Part shown: one piece after another, positions 23,714 to 32,932 of the stretch
Layout: each line of letters begins with the position of its first letter
Numbering within the stretch: position 1 is the stretch's first letter
Source: Thalassolituus sp. UBA1087
GTDB taxonomy: Bacteria; Pseudomonadota; Gammaproteobacteria; Pseudomonadales; Oceanobacteraceae
Direction of reading: 5' to 3'
NCBI GenBank assembly: GCA_002314145.1
Contig: DCCG01000003.1
Coordinates: 1-64,000 of the forward strand
Length of the DNA: 64,000 bases
Made by a program: the position numbers and the translations under genes
The notes under the pieces: generated by a model
The model's database searches: none
Seen by the model: only the letters and a program-made list of their open reading frames with translations
Told to the model about the DNA's origin: nothing

Positions 23714-26077
23714 ATGCCAGCACGCCGATCCGGTGGTAAGTCGCCGCCGCCCGTGGTTTACGACCCGTCATTACGGCCCGTGATGCGCGCTGTTCTTATG
23801 CCGCTGGTGCTGTTTTGTCTGTTGTTGCTGGCCGTGACGACGGCGCTGTTTAACCACCTGCAGAGTTACGCGGTGGAGCAGCGGGCTGAAGCCACGCTGT
23901 CGGATCTGGAGTTCCGTCTCTGGCGGGCGATCGAAAGCCAGTCGGATACATTGACCGCTATTGAAGAGCTTATCGCAGAGCGGCCGGAACTGCAGGCCAT
24001 GTTACAGCAGCAAAACCGGTCTGCGCTGCTGCAGGCCTTCGCTTCTTACTACCGGGATCTGCGCCGGCAGCTCGGTATTACCCATTTCTATTTCCATGCG
24101 CCGGATCTGACCAATATCGCGCGGCTTCACCGTCCGGCCCGGTTTGGTGACCAGATCAACCGGATCACGGCGCTGGGGTCGCGTGATAATCAGGCCACCG
24201 TCAGCGGTATGGAGCTGGGCGTGATGGGCACCTTTACGCTGCGCGTGGTAACTCCGGTGCGCACCGGGCAGGACGTGCTGGGCTATATTGAGCTCGGCAC
24301 TGAGGTGGAAGACATCGCGGCCATGGCCACTGGCGACACCGGGGTGCACTGGGCAGCCTTTATCTATAAGCGCCTGGTCAGGGCATTGGACTGGCAGGAG
24401 GGCATGGATATGCTCGGACGCCGCCATGACTGGCAGACATTTAACGATGTGGTGCTGATCAATGAATCCGGCTCATTACCCGCCAGCTGGCAACCTTATA
24501 TGAATCAGAACCCGGATGGTTATAAAGGCCCGTTGCCATCCTTTGACGAGCGCAGCTGGTTTACCGGGCAGGTATCCTTTCCGGATGTGAGCGGCCGCGA
24601 CGTTGGTTACTTCCAGTTTTTTATCGACGTCAGTCATTACCGTGATCAGGTCGCGACCACAGCTTATATTGTGTACGCCGGCATTGTGGTGCTGATTCTG
24701 GTGGCAGCGGCGTTTCTGTATCTGCTGCTGCGGCGCGCCGATCAGAATTTGTCCTTCCGCCTGCACCAGCTGCATAACTTAGCCTTTACCGATCCGCTGA
24801 CGCTGTTACCTAACCGTGAGTTATTCGCTGACCGTTTATCTCACGCACTGAATGTCGCCGGGCGCAGCGGGCGTCATGTTGCCGTGATGTTTCTCGATCT
24901 TGATGATTTTAAAAGTATCAACGACAGTCTTGGCCACTCAGCCGGTGATGAATTGTTGGTCGATGTGGCGCGCCGTCTGAATGCCTGTATACGCGAGGGC
25001 GATACCCTGGCGCGGCAGGGCGGTGATGAATTCGCACTGGTGGTGGAGAACCTCAGCGATGAACATCAGGTGGTGGCGGTGGCTGACCATATTATCGAAG
25101 CTCTGAAAGCGCCGGTGGTCATCAATCAGCAGGAGGTATCCACCGGTGTCAGTATTGGTATCAGTATGTATCCGCAGAACGGTCAAACCCCCGAAGAGCT
25201 GATGCGCAATGCCGATGCCGCCATGTACATGGCCAAGGCCTCAGGTAAAAATTGCTTTGCCTTTTATACCAGTGATCTGACGGTATCGGCGATTCAGAAA
25301 ATTACCTTGCTGGCAGAACTGAAAAAAGCCCTCAGTCAGGGCAGCATCAGCCTGAATTATCAGCCGGTGGTCGACAGTGACACTGGCCGGCAGGTGGGGT
25401 TCGAGGCGCTGGCTCGCTGGGAGCACCCACAGCAGGGGTTTATCTCCCCGCGTACCTTTATTGATCTGGCGGAAGACTGTGGGCTTATACATGAACTGGG
25501 CCATTATCTGATTGATCAGATACTGGCGCAGATACGACAGTGGCTGGATCGCGGACTGCATCCCGGCCGTATTTCCATTAACGTATCGGCGGCTCAGGTC
25601 GAGCAGCCGGATTTTGCCGGTTTTCTTGATCGGCAGTTGTCGTCTTACCGAATTCCACCGGGCATGATCGCGCTGGAAATCACCGAAAGCGCTCTGATGA
25701 CAAAAATAGAACACTCGGTAGAGCAGCTTAACCGCCTGGGGCGGATGGGCATATCGGTCTGGATTGATGATTTCGGCACCGGCTATTCCTCGCTGGCGTA
25801 TCTCAAACAACTGCCCATTGATGTGCTCAAAATTGATGCCTCCTTTGTGCAGGATATTCCCGGCGATGCTGATGATCTCGCCATTGTGCGGGCCATCATC
25901 AGTATGGCGCAGGCGCTGAATATCGAAGTGCTGGCCGAAGGCGTGGAAACCGAAGAGCAGGCCGCCTGCTTAAAAGCCATGGAATGTCACTTTGTTCAGG
26001 GCTATTGGTTCAGCCGGCCGCTCACGCCGGCTCAGGCCTCTCAGCGGTTGCTGGAGCCGCAGTATTACACCCTGTGA
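23714..26077 (+). CDS. membrane dCache-GGDEF-EAL c-di-GMP enzyme
   Basis: A 787-residue sensor protein of c-di-GMP turnover. The ATG at 23714 (AGGGA five bases before) is preferred to the frame's upstream limit at 23546. Transmembrane segments lie at about 25-47 and 317-340 and enclose a periplasmic double-Cache-like sensor (HFYFHAP, RLHRPARFGD). The GGDEF motif is intact at 436-440, with an inhibitory RxxD (REGD) five residues before it. The EAL domain has EALARW (564-566 for EAL), NVSAAQ, EITESAL, DDFGTGYSSL, KIDASF and EGVET. Both the cyclase and the phosphodiesterase sites look competent, so the net activity cannot be predicted. Confidence 0.93.
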   Translation: MPARRSGGKSPPPVVYDPSLRPVMRAVLMPLVLFCLLLLAVTTALFNHLQSYAVEQRAEATLSDLEFRLWRAIESQSDTLTAIEELIAERPELQAMLQQQNRSALLQAFASYYRDLRRQLGITHFYFHAPDLTNIARLHRPARFGDQINRITALGSRDNQATVSGMELGVMGTFTLRVVTPVRTGQDVLGYIELGTEVEDIAAMATGDTGVHWAAFIYKRLVRALDWQEGMDMLGRRHDWQTFNDVVLINESGSLPASWQPYMNQNPDGYKGPLPSFDERSWFTGQVSFPDVSGRDVGYFQFFIDVSHYRDQVATTAYIVYAGIVVLILVAAAFLYLLLRRADQNLSFRLHQLHNLAFTDPLTLLPNRELFADRLSHALNVAGRSGRHVAVMFLDLDDFKSINDSLGHSAGDELLVDVARRLNACIREGDTLARQGGDEFALVVENLSDEHQVVAVADHIIEALKAPVVINQQEVSTGVSIGISMYPQNGQTPEELMRNADAAMYMAKASGKNCFAFYTSDLTVSAIQKITLLAELKKALSQGSISLNYQPVVDSDTGRQVGFEALARWEHPQQGFISPRTFIDLAEDCGLIHELGHYLIDQILAQIRQWLDRGLHPGRISINVSAAQVEQPDFAGFLDRQLSSYRIPPGMIALEITESALMTKIEHSVEQLNRLGRMGISVWIDDFGTGYSSLAYLKQLPIDVLKIDASFVQDIPGDADDLAIVRAIISMAQALNIEVLAEGVETEEQAACLKAMECHFVQGYWFSRPLTPAQASQRLLEPQYYTL

Positions 26078-26240
26078 ACGGGCAGCAGGGATCATCGTGA
26101 GCTGTCTGTCTGGTATGGGCAGTGTAAAAGCCGGCGGCAGGGCTTCAGTCTGCGGCGGGATTCTGGGAAAATGGCTGACCTTTGAACTGGGGTATGCCCG
26201 GTTCCGCTCCGCCTGACCATTCAGTATTCCGAGGTTCACC

Positions 26241-28463
26241 GTGAATTCGCAAGCGCCACATCTGTTTTCTTATTACCCTTACTGGGCTGAATGCTTCGGC
26301 ACGGCGCCGTTTTTGCCCATGTCACGGGAGGAAATGGACGTGCTCGGCTGGGACAGCTGCGACGTTATTATTATCAGCGGTGATGCCTATGTGGATCATC
26401 CGAGCTTTGGTATGGCTGTGCTCGGCCGTCTGCTGGAATCCCAGGGCTTCCGGGTGGGAATTATCGCCCAGCCCGACTGGAACAACCCCGATGATTTTAT
26501 GAAGTTGGGTAAGCCGAATCTGTATTTTGGCATCACTGCCGGCAATATGGATTCGCTGATCAACAAATACACTGCGGATCTGAAAGTGCGCTCGGATGAT
26601 GCTTACACGCCCCACGGTGAGCCGGGTAAGCGCCCGGACCGCGCGGTGATCGTGTATTCGCAGAAATGCCGTGAAGCCTACAAAGACGTACCGATTGTGA
26701 TTGGCGGTATTGAAGCCAGTCTGCGTCGTATTGCCCAGTACGATTACTGGAGTGATCAGGTCCGCCGCTCAGTGTTGATTGATTCCGGAGCCGATATCCT
26801 GCTGTACGGCAATGCTGAGCGGGCGCTGGTGGAAATGACCCACGCGCTCAGTCAGGGGCGTACCATTGACGATATCAAAGACCTGCGCGGAACCACCATT
26901 GTGCGCGATGCCACGCCGACAGGCTGGACTGAAATCGACTCCAGCCGTATTGACTGGCCGGGGCATATCGATCAGCTGCCTAATCCCTATGATATGAAAG
27001 AAAGCAACAGCGACAGCTGTGCTTCTGATAACGGCGGCGCAGACGAAACCGCTGATAACGACGTGATGCCGGTTAAAATTATTCCGCTGCCGCTGCAACG
27101 GAAGGTTGATCATGATCCGGCCAAAACCTGCATCCGCTTGCCCTCATTTGAAAAAGTCCGTAATGACAGCGCCCTGTACGCCCATGCATCACGGGTATTG
27201 CACCAGGAATCCAACCCCTACAATGCGCGGCCTTTAGTGCAGAAACATGGCCATCAGGAAATCTGGGTTAACCCGCCGCCGATTCCGCTGGAAACCGATG
27301 AAATGGATTCCGTATTCGGCTTTGCTTATCAGCGCGTACCGCACCCGAGCTACGGCGACGCCAGAATTCCCGCCTACGAAATGATCCGCTTTTCCGTCAA
27401 TATTATGCGGGGCTGTTTCGGCGGCTGTACCTTCTGCTCCATCACCGAACACGAAGGGCGTATTATCCAGAGCCGCTCGCAGGAATCTGTCATTCACGAG
27501 ATTGAAGAAATCCGCGATAAAGTGCCCGGTTTCACCGGTACCATTTCAGATCTCGGCGGCCCGACGGCCAATATGTACCACCTGACCTGTAAGAGTGAAA
27601 CAATTCTTAAGAATTGCCGCCGCCTGTCGTGTGTGTACCCGACCATCTGTAAAAACCTCAATACCAGCCATAAAGCCACAACCGAGCTTTATCGGGCTGC
27701 ACGTAAACTGCCGGGCATTAAACGCATCGCGATTGCGTCCGGCCTGCGTTATGACCTGGCGGTGGAAGATCCGGAATACGTGCGGGAGCTGGTTACCCAC
27801 CATGTCGGCGGGCTGCTCAAAATTGCCCCGGAGCACACCGAACAGAACGTACTGAGTAAAATGATGAAGCCCGGCATGGGCACCTATGACCGCTTCAAGC
27901 ATATGTTCGATAAGTTCTCTAAAGAAGCCGGCAAAGAGCAGTATCTGGTGCCTTACTTTATCGCTGCCCATCCAGGTTCCGAAAACAAAGACATGATGAA
28001 CCTCGCCCTGTGGCTCAAGAAGCATAAAATGCGCGTGGATCAGGTACAGACCTTTTACCCGTCGCCCATGTCATTAGCGACGGCCATGTACCACTCGGAG
28101 CGCGATCCGCTGCACCGGATGAGTTATAAATCGAAAAAAATGACCGTGCCGCGTGATATCAGGCAGCGCCGTATTCAGAAAGCCTTCCTGCGCTACCATG
28201 ACCCGAAAAACTGGGACATGCTGCGCGACGAACTCAGATCCATGGGGCGGACCGATCTGATCGGCAAAGGGCCAAATGCCCTGATTCCGGCCGAAGATGC
28301 ACCCTCAAAACGCCATCAGCGCCCGGGTTTTAAAGCCAAAAGCAGTGCTTCCAAAGCGGGTGGCGGGCGGCCCTCTGCCCACAAGGGAAAAACCGGGCAA
28401 TCGCCAAAAGCGGCACATAAAGCAGGCTCAGGCCGCAAACCAAAAGGCCGCTCGCCGCGCTGA
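26241..28463 (+). CDS. ygiQ: YgiQ-family radical SAM protein
   Basis: A 740-residue protein of the UPF0313/YgiQ family. The start is GTG with GAGG seven bases upstream. An N-terminal domain of about 370 residues precedes the radical SAM motif C-x3-C-x2-C in RGCFGGCTFCSITEHEGR. The C-terminus ends in a basic Lys/Gly/Arg-rich tail (about the last 60 residues), which suggests RNA binding. The reaction of YgiQ is unknown to me. The gene stands alone after the GGDEF-EAL gene. Confidence 0.93.
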   Translation: MNSQAPHLFSYYPYWAECFGTAPFLPMSREEMDVLGWDSCDVIIISGDAYVDHPSFGMAVLGRLLESQGFRVGIIAQPDWNNPDDFMKLGKPNLYFGITAGNMDSLINKYTADLKVRSDDAYTPHGEPGKRPDRAVIVYSQKCREAYKDVPIVIGGIEASLRRIAQYDYWSDQVRRSVLIDSGADILLYGNAERALVEMTHALSQGRTIDDIKDLRGTTIVRDATPTGWTEIDSSRIDWPGHIDQLPNPYDMKESNSDSCASDNGGADETADNDVMPVKIIPLPLQRKVDHDPAKTCIRLPSFEKVRNDSALYAHASRVLHQESNPYNARPLVQKHGHQEIWVNPPPIPLETDEMDSVFGFAYQRVPHPSYGDARIPAYEMIRFSVNIMRGCFGGCTFCSITEHEGRIIQSRSQESVIHEIEEIRDKVPGFTGTISDLGGPTANMYHLTCKSETILKNCRRLSCVYPTICKNLNTSHKATTELYRAARKLPGIKRIAIASGLRYDLAVEDPEYVRELVTHHVGGLLKIAPEHTEQNVLSKMMKPGMGTYDRFKHMFDKFSKEAGKEQYLVPYFIAAHPGSENKDMMNLALWLKKHKMRVDQVQTFYPSPMSLATAMYHSERDPLHRMSYKSKKMTVPRDIRQRRIQKAFLRYHDPKNWDMLRDELRSMGRTDLIGKGPNALIPAEDAPSKRHQRPGFKAKSSASKAGGGRPSAHKGKTGQSPKAAHKAGSGRKPKGRSPR

Positions 28464-28483
28464 CTGGCCAACCCTGACTTATC

Positions 28484-28510
28484 GCTGGCCACCACGGCCA
28501 GCTTTTCCTT
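28484..28510 (+). terminator. probable ygiQ terminator
   Basis: GCTGGCC-ACCAC-GGCCAGC followed by TTTTCCTT, 20 bases after the stop codon. The rest of the gap up to 28795 shows no gene or further structure. Confidence 0.6.
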
Positions 28511-28795
28511 ACAGCCTTCCTTACTGGCCATTCTCCCTCTCACTGTTGAGTATTTTCATAGTCTGAGTGTATCCTCTGAGTCTGACCCGGTAAGCAGAAC
28601 CCGGGCGATGGCAGGGAAGGCCTCAATAAATAGCATCCCCTCTGATCTTCCCCCGCTTTAACGGACACCAAAGTCAAACCCAATAACGTATATAACCGCT
28701 CATCTGGCCGCCCATCAGGTCAATATAAAGGAATGCCTGATAAAGGCTGGTATTCACTCTGGCATATCTGATAATAAGCCGGTTAAAGACAGAAT

Positions 28796-28817
28796 CACCC
28801 CGGCATTGGCCGGGGTG
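28796..28817 (-). terminator. probable terminator of the alpha/beta hydrolase gene
   Basis: CACCCCGGC-CAAT-GCCGGGGTG on the minus strand, a perfect 9-bp stem 14 bases after the stop codon. The following tail (ATTCTGTCTTT) is only moderately T-rich. Confidence 0.55.
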
Positions 28818-28831
28818 AGGCTATTCCCGGG

Positions 28832-29797
28832 TTACCCCAGGTTATCGGCAATAAAGCTGTCAATTTTATCGAATGGAATCTTATCCACCTGATCGTACAG
28901 ATCAACGTGTACGAGCCCATCAATAATCATCTTCTCTTTGGCTTCTCCGGCCGCTTCAAATGCATCTTCAGTAAAGTAGCGTGAATGCGCATTTTCTCCG
29001 GCGATCAGCAGGATGGGACGCGGTGAAATCTCTGCAATGTAGGTCAGCAGAGGCATATTCATAAATGACAGGGCCGTGGTCGCTGTCCATGAACTGTTAG
29101 AGTTAATGGAGCGTGGATGGAAGCCACGTGGTGTTTTGTAGTAATCGAAATAGTTCGCTACAAACTCTGGCTCTTCTCCGGTCAGCTCGCTCGGCAGCCC
29201 TTGTGGCCCCAGCTGAGTTTCTCCTTTTTCGGCATCACTCCAGCGTTGTTCGGCCAGCTGATCCAGCAGATTGCTGCGATCTTCGTCGGTCATGGAATCG
29301 AAATAGCCTTTCGCCATCACGCGGGACATATCGTACATGCTGGCCGTAACTGTGGCCTTGATGCGTTTGTCAGCAGCGGCCGCGTTCAGCGCCATACCGC
29401 CGAAGCCGCAGATGCCTATTACACCAATTTTGTTGCGGTCTGCCTGTGGCAGGGTACCCAGGTAGTCGACAGCAGCGCTGAAATCTTCGGTGTTGATTTC
29501 CGGAGATGACAGGTTGCGCGGTTCGCCGCCGCTTTCGCCTGTGTAGGACGGGTCGAACGCCAGGGTTACATAACCGCGTTCGGCCATGGTCTGAGCATAC
29601 AGGCCAGATGCCTGCTCTTTAACGGCGCCGTAAGGCCCGCTGACGGCAATGGCACGCAGGCCTTCACTGGCAGCGTCTTTGGGCAGGTAAAGGTCAGCCG
29701 CGAGGGTAATGCCATAGCGGTTCTTAAAAGTTACTTTCTGGTGGTCAACCTTGTCACTTTGTTCAAAGGTTTTATCCCATTCCTGAGTCAGTGGCAT
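28832..29797 (-). CDS. alpha/beta hydrolase with Cys nucleophile
   Basis: A 321-residue cytoplasmic alpha/beta hydrolase of the dienelactone hydrolase-like/YcjY-like group. The ATG at 29797 is preceded by AGGAGG six bases away, so the frame's extra six residues upstream are excluded. The nucleophile elbow reads GICGFGG with Cys130 where most hydrolases have Ser, as in dienelactone hydrolases. An acid residue and a histidine (GLVHVDLYD near the C-terminus) complete the triad. Substrate unknown. It stands alone. Confidence 0.87.
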   Translation of the reverse strand: MPLTQEWDKTFEQSDKVDHQKVTFKNRYGITLAADLYLPKDAASEGLRAIAVSGPYGAVKEQASGLYAQTMAERGYVTLAFDPSYTGESGGEPRNLSSPEINTEDFSAAVDYLGTLPQADRNKIGVIGICGFGGMALNAAAADKRIKATVTASMYDMSRVMAKGYFDSMTDEDRSNLLDQLAEQRWSDAEKGETQLGPQGLPSELTGEEPEFVANYFDYYKTPRGFHPRSINSNSSWTATTALSFMNMPLLTYIAEISPRPILLIAGENAHSRYFTEDAFEAAGEAKEKMIIDGLVHVDLYDQVDKIPFDKIDSFIADNLG

Positions 29798-30247
29798 ATC
29801 AGCCTCCTGTTGCAACGGTTTATGACGGGTGTTGACTGCTTTAGTGAGTGCCAGTCAACTTCTTGTATAGGGTTATTATCGGGCTGGGCGCTGAAAAGCG
29901 TTATGGCGATGCTCTTGCATTATTGCCTGATTCTACGAACCTGTCGGATCAGGCACGGATCGGGCGTTGTCAGGGCGCTCAGTGCTTATCAATCTCCCGT
30001 CGGTGAGTCAGGCCTGAGTCTGAGCGAAGCGCTCTCCGGGAAGCATTTTCAGGGCATCATTCTCAGGGATAGGGATAGGAATAGGGCTCAGGGATAAGGC
30101 CTCAGAGAGATGGTCTTCGGCATCGCCGCCAGCGCTTATCTTGCCGGGCTTTACCTGACTCAGTGCCGGACTGAATAACAGAGCATCCGGGTATCTGCCT
30201 GTTTATCGTCTATATTTAAGCTCTGACCAACAGATAGTGTGTAAAGT
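29798..30247. other. intergenic region with a G-tract array
   Basis: About 450 bases between divergent genes without a convincing ORF. At 30066-30093 the plus strand carries four GGG tracts (66-68, 72-74, 84-86, 91-93) in an AGGGAT-type repeat, compatible with a G-quadruplex about 155 bases before the diguanylate cyclase. The strong AGGAGG site of the hydrolase lies at the left edge. Confidence 0.5.
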
Positions 30248-31456
30248 GTGACTAACGCTGACCGGATTACCCCGCTGTTCCTCCTGAAATCCTTGCTTAA
30301 CCTGGGAATTACCCCGGCAACCGGCCTGTGGCTGGCAGGCAAAATCCGCCTGTTAAATGCCATGTGTATTGCCAATAGCCTGCTTGTGTTGAGTATGGTG
30401 GGGCTGGATCTGGCGGTGTCAGAGCATCATGACTTATCACTGGTCGCCGGCGCCATTGGTCTTGTGATGATGCTTCCCTGTTACCTCAATTATCGCGGTC
30501 AGCATATTGCTGCGCGTATCGTATTTTTGTCGGTGGCTTATATCAGTATCTGTGCACTGGCGATTGTCTTCGGTGAGCGTTTTCAGTTTCAGTATTATCT
30601 GATCCCGGGGGTCGGCATGTCGCTTATCTTTTTCCGCGACGAAATTGGCTGGGGTAAATGGGCTTTTACTCTGGTGGGCGTGCCGCTGTGGCTGTTTCTG
30701 GAACTATGGTTTGATGCTCATGCACCCATTCTGGCGATAGAAGGGGATTACCCTGATATTATTGCTTACTTCAGTGGCGTATTGATTTTTCTGACCACCA
30801 TTATTATGTACGCTACCTTTACCCGTGAAGCCGACCGGCACCTGGAAGGTATTCATGCTGTTAATCGCCAGCTGAAGGATATGGCGCTTAAAGATGCTCT
30901 CACGGGGCTGTTTAACCGTCGCTATATTTCCGATGAGTTAAAAAAATGTGTTCAACTGGCGGCGGATAAGGGTCAGTTTCTGGCGTTGGCGATGTTTGAT
31001 ATGGACCATTTTAAACGCATCAATGATACCCATGGTCATGATGCCGGAGATAAGGTTCTGCAGGCGGTAGCGCGGTTGGCACAGCAGAATCTGAGAGAAT
31101 CTGATCAGGTCGGACGGATAGGTGGCGAAGAGTTCTGTATTATTTTTACTCAGGGAAAGCACGACAGTATTCAACAGGCGGTCGAGCGTCTGCGCAGCGC
31201 GATCAGCGGGCATACGATTACTTATGCCGGAGAAACCATTCATTTATCCGCCAGTTTCGGTATCGCCTATGCGCCTGATGCAAAGAAAACTGGAGCGAAG
31301 AGAACGGATGCAGAGGGATATGTGAGTGCCGGGATGCTTTTTAAACAAGCCGATGCGGCCCTGTATCAAGCCAAAAGTGAGGGCCGCAACCGGGTTGTTA
31401 CTTATACCGGTGATCATGAAAATAACCTGAATAAAACCGGATTGCCGGCGGAGTGA
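30248..31456 (+). CDS. membrane diguanylate cyclase
   Basis: A 402-residue inner-membrane protein. About six hydrophobic segments fill residues 35-190, and a C-terminal GGDEF domain follows. The active-site motif is GGEEF at 292-296, the usual active variant, with an inhibitory RxxD (RESD, 283-286) five residues earlier. There is no EAL domain, so it should make c-di-GMP from GTP. The start is GTG with a poor ribosome site, so the exact start is uncertain. Single gene. Confidence 0.9.
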   Translation: MTNADRITPLFLLKSLLNLGITPATGLWLAGKIRLLNAMCIANSLLVLSMVGLDLAVSEHHDLSLVAGAIGLVMMLPCYLNYRGQHIAARIVFLSVAYISICALAIVFGERFQFQYYLIPGVGMSLIFFRDEIGWGKWAFTLVGVPLWLFLELWFDAHAPILAIEGDYPDIIAYFSGVLIFLTTIIMYATFTREADRHLEGIHAVNRQLKDMALKDALTGLFNRRYISDELKKCVQLAADKGQFLALAMFDMDHFKRINDTHGHDAGDKVLQAVARLAQQNLRESDQVGRIGGEEFCIIFTQGKHDSIQQAVERLRSAISGHTITYAGETIHLSASFGIAYAPDAKKTGAKRTDAEGYVSAGMLFKQADAALYQAKSEGRNRVVTYTGDHENNLNKTGLPAE

Positions 31457-31606
31457 ATTTGCGCATCAGGTCATAAGCGTCTGCCATCTTCCACCATAAG
31501 TATGAAATGCTCTGCATGCTCCGGGCTGTGGTTGTGACCCGGTTATGGCTGTGCAAGGATGTTCCGGCGATAACAATAATGCATCAGCCAGAACGTCGGA
31601 GGGTAA

Positions 31607-32197
31607 ATGAAATTTATAGGAGAACATGAGATGGCATTTGATGGGCAGGCTCTGGGCTTTCCCAGTATTCAGGGATGTCACGCTATTGTGTATCAGACCA
31701 GTCAGGGGATTTACGGATATCATAATTATGGTGGCAGTGCTACCGCAGCGTTCTCCGTGAGAGCGGCGCGTTTCCGGCATTTTCTGCAGCAACTTGGCGC
31801 ACTGAACACACCGGCATATCGACTCTATGGTGTATCCTTTGTCGGTAATAACCAACGCGGCTATGCCATGAACGACGTGAAGGGGCAATGGAAACAGGAA
31901 CTGACAGAATTCGCTAACGCATTAAACTACACAGGGAAGATCAGTGGCTATGACCTGTATAAAACCTTTCAGGGGGCGAATGATTGCGCCTATGTGGAAT
32001 TCCGTGCAAATCACCACAAGTGTGACCTGTATGTCCGCCAATGGATGCCAGGACAGGAAAATGATGTGATGCTGGGAGTTCCACCGCAGAATCATCATGT
32101 ACGTCATAATGGCGTCAATATGCAGAACGTGGACCGTGCTTTTACTCAAATATCGAGAATCGGCGTGACCAAAGTATCGAAACAACAATTGCGCTGA
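31607..32197 (+). CDS. hypothetical protein, 196 residues
   Basis: A soluble protein without signal or membrane segments, rich in Gln, Asn, His, Tyr and Gly. I recognise no family. The ATG at 31607 follows GGAGGG with a short spacing; an ATG at 31631 with GGAG nine bases before it is an alternative start. Features worth noting are a compact beta-rich first half (GIYGYHNYGG) and a His-rich stretch near 165 (PPQNHHVRHNG). Neighbours give no functional clue. Confidence 0.65.
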   Translation: MKFIGEHEMAFDGQALGFPSIQGCHAIVYQTSQGIYGYHNYGGSATAAFSVRAARFRHFLQQLGALNTPAYRLYGVSFVGNNQRGYAMNDVKGQWKQELTEFANALNYTGKISGYDLYKTFQGANDCAYVEFRANHHKCDLYVRQWMPGQENDVMLGVPPQNHHVRHNGVNMQNVDRAFTQISRIGVTKVSKQQLR

Positions 32198-32932
32198 TGG
32201 CAATCAGACAACATAAGCAGTGAATGAGCAAAGGTTTGTCAAACTATCATGGCTTATGAAGCCGTATTTCAGCGGCGGTCAGTACCGGCGCAGGCCGGGA
32301 AATCCGGATGCAGGTGGAACTGATTATTCTGCTGTGTAACGATGGAATTCAGGCGGTCCGGGGAGTGCCGCTTGAACCACCGGATCAGGCTCTTCGTATG
32401 GATAAACCGGCACGGGATGAGCAGGGTGAATAATGCCATCGAGTTGAAGGTTGAGAGTGCGACTCATGCGGGCTCAGGGCTTTTGGCTGCGGTGAACAAA
32501 TATATGAATAAAATTGCACATATCACACCCCGTTGCCGTTACCCGCTGGGTTGTTGCGCTGGCTTGCAGTGCAGCGGCAAAAACGGTTTTGCAGGATTCG
32601 CCAGCGAAGAGAGTAACGCACAGTATTTTGCTGACGGATACGGCAGTGGAACAGGCAATGTGATTGGTATCATCTGGGTGAGTGTCTGAGTGTGCAGACG
32701 TGGCAATAAAAGGGTGCCTTAAAAATATAATCAGCATCATCATATCTATATACCAATTAAAGCATGTATTAACCGTCTGAGCTGCATCAAAAAAAGGCGG
32801 TATTATTACAATACGTTTCAGTCTGACGTAGTCCCGTGTGTTATCTTCCGCAGCGTTTTTCCGCGCTGCTTATCCAGTCAGTGCCAGATTGTATCTGTAC
32901 GTTTTTTTATCCGGAAGAGAACACCACCTTTT
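32198..32932. other. long non-coding gap before the 950-residue gene
   Basis: About 735 bases. Short open frames here (plus strand 32308-32433 and 32342-32689) lack ribosome sites and recognisable products. The last 230 bases are AT-rich and probably hold the promoter of the two-gene unit downstream. Confidence 0.45.

Noticed and set aside
32342..32689. A 115-residue plus-strand open frame, and a shorter one at 32308-32433
   Set aside because: No ribosome site, odd composition and no recognisable domain. They overlap each other in different frames in an otherwise empty gap.
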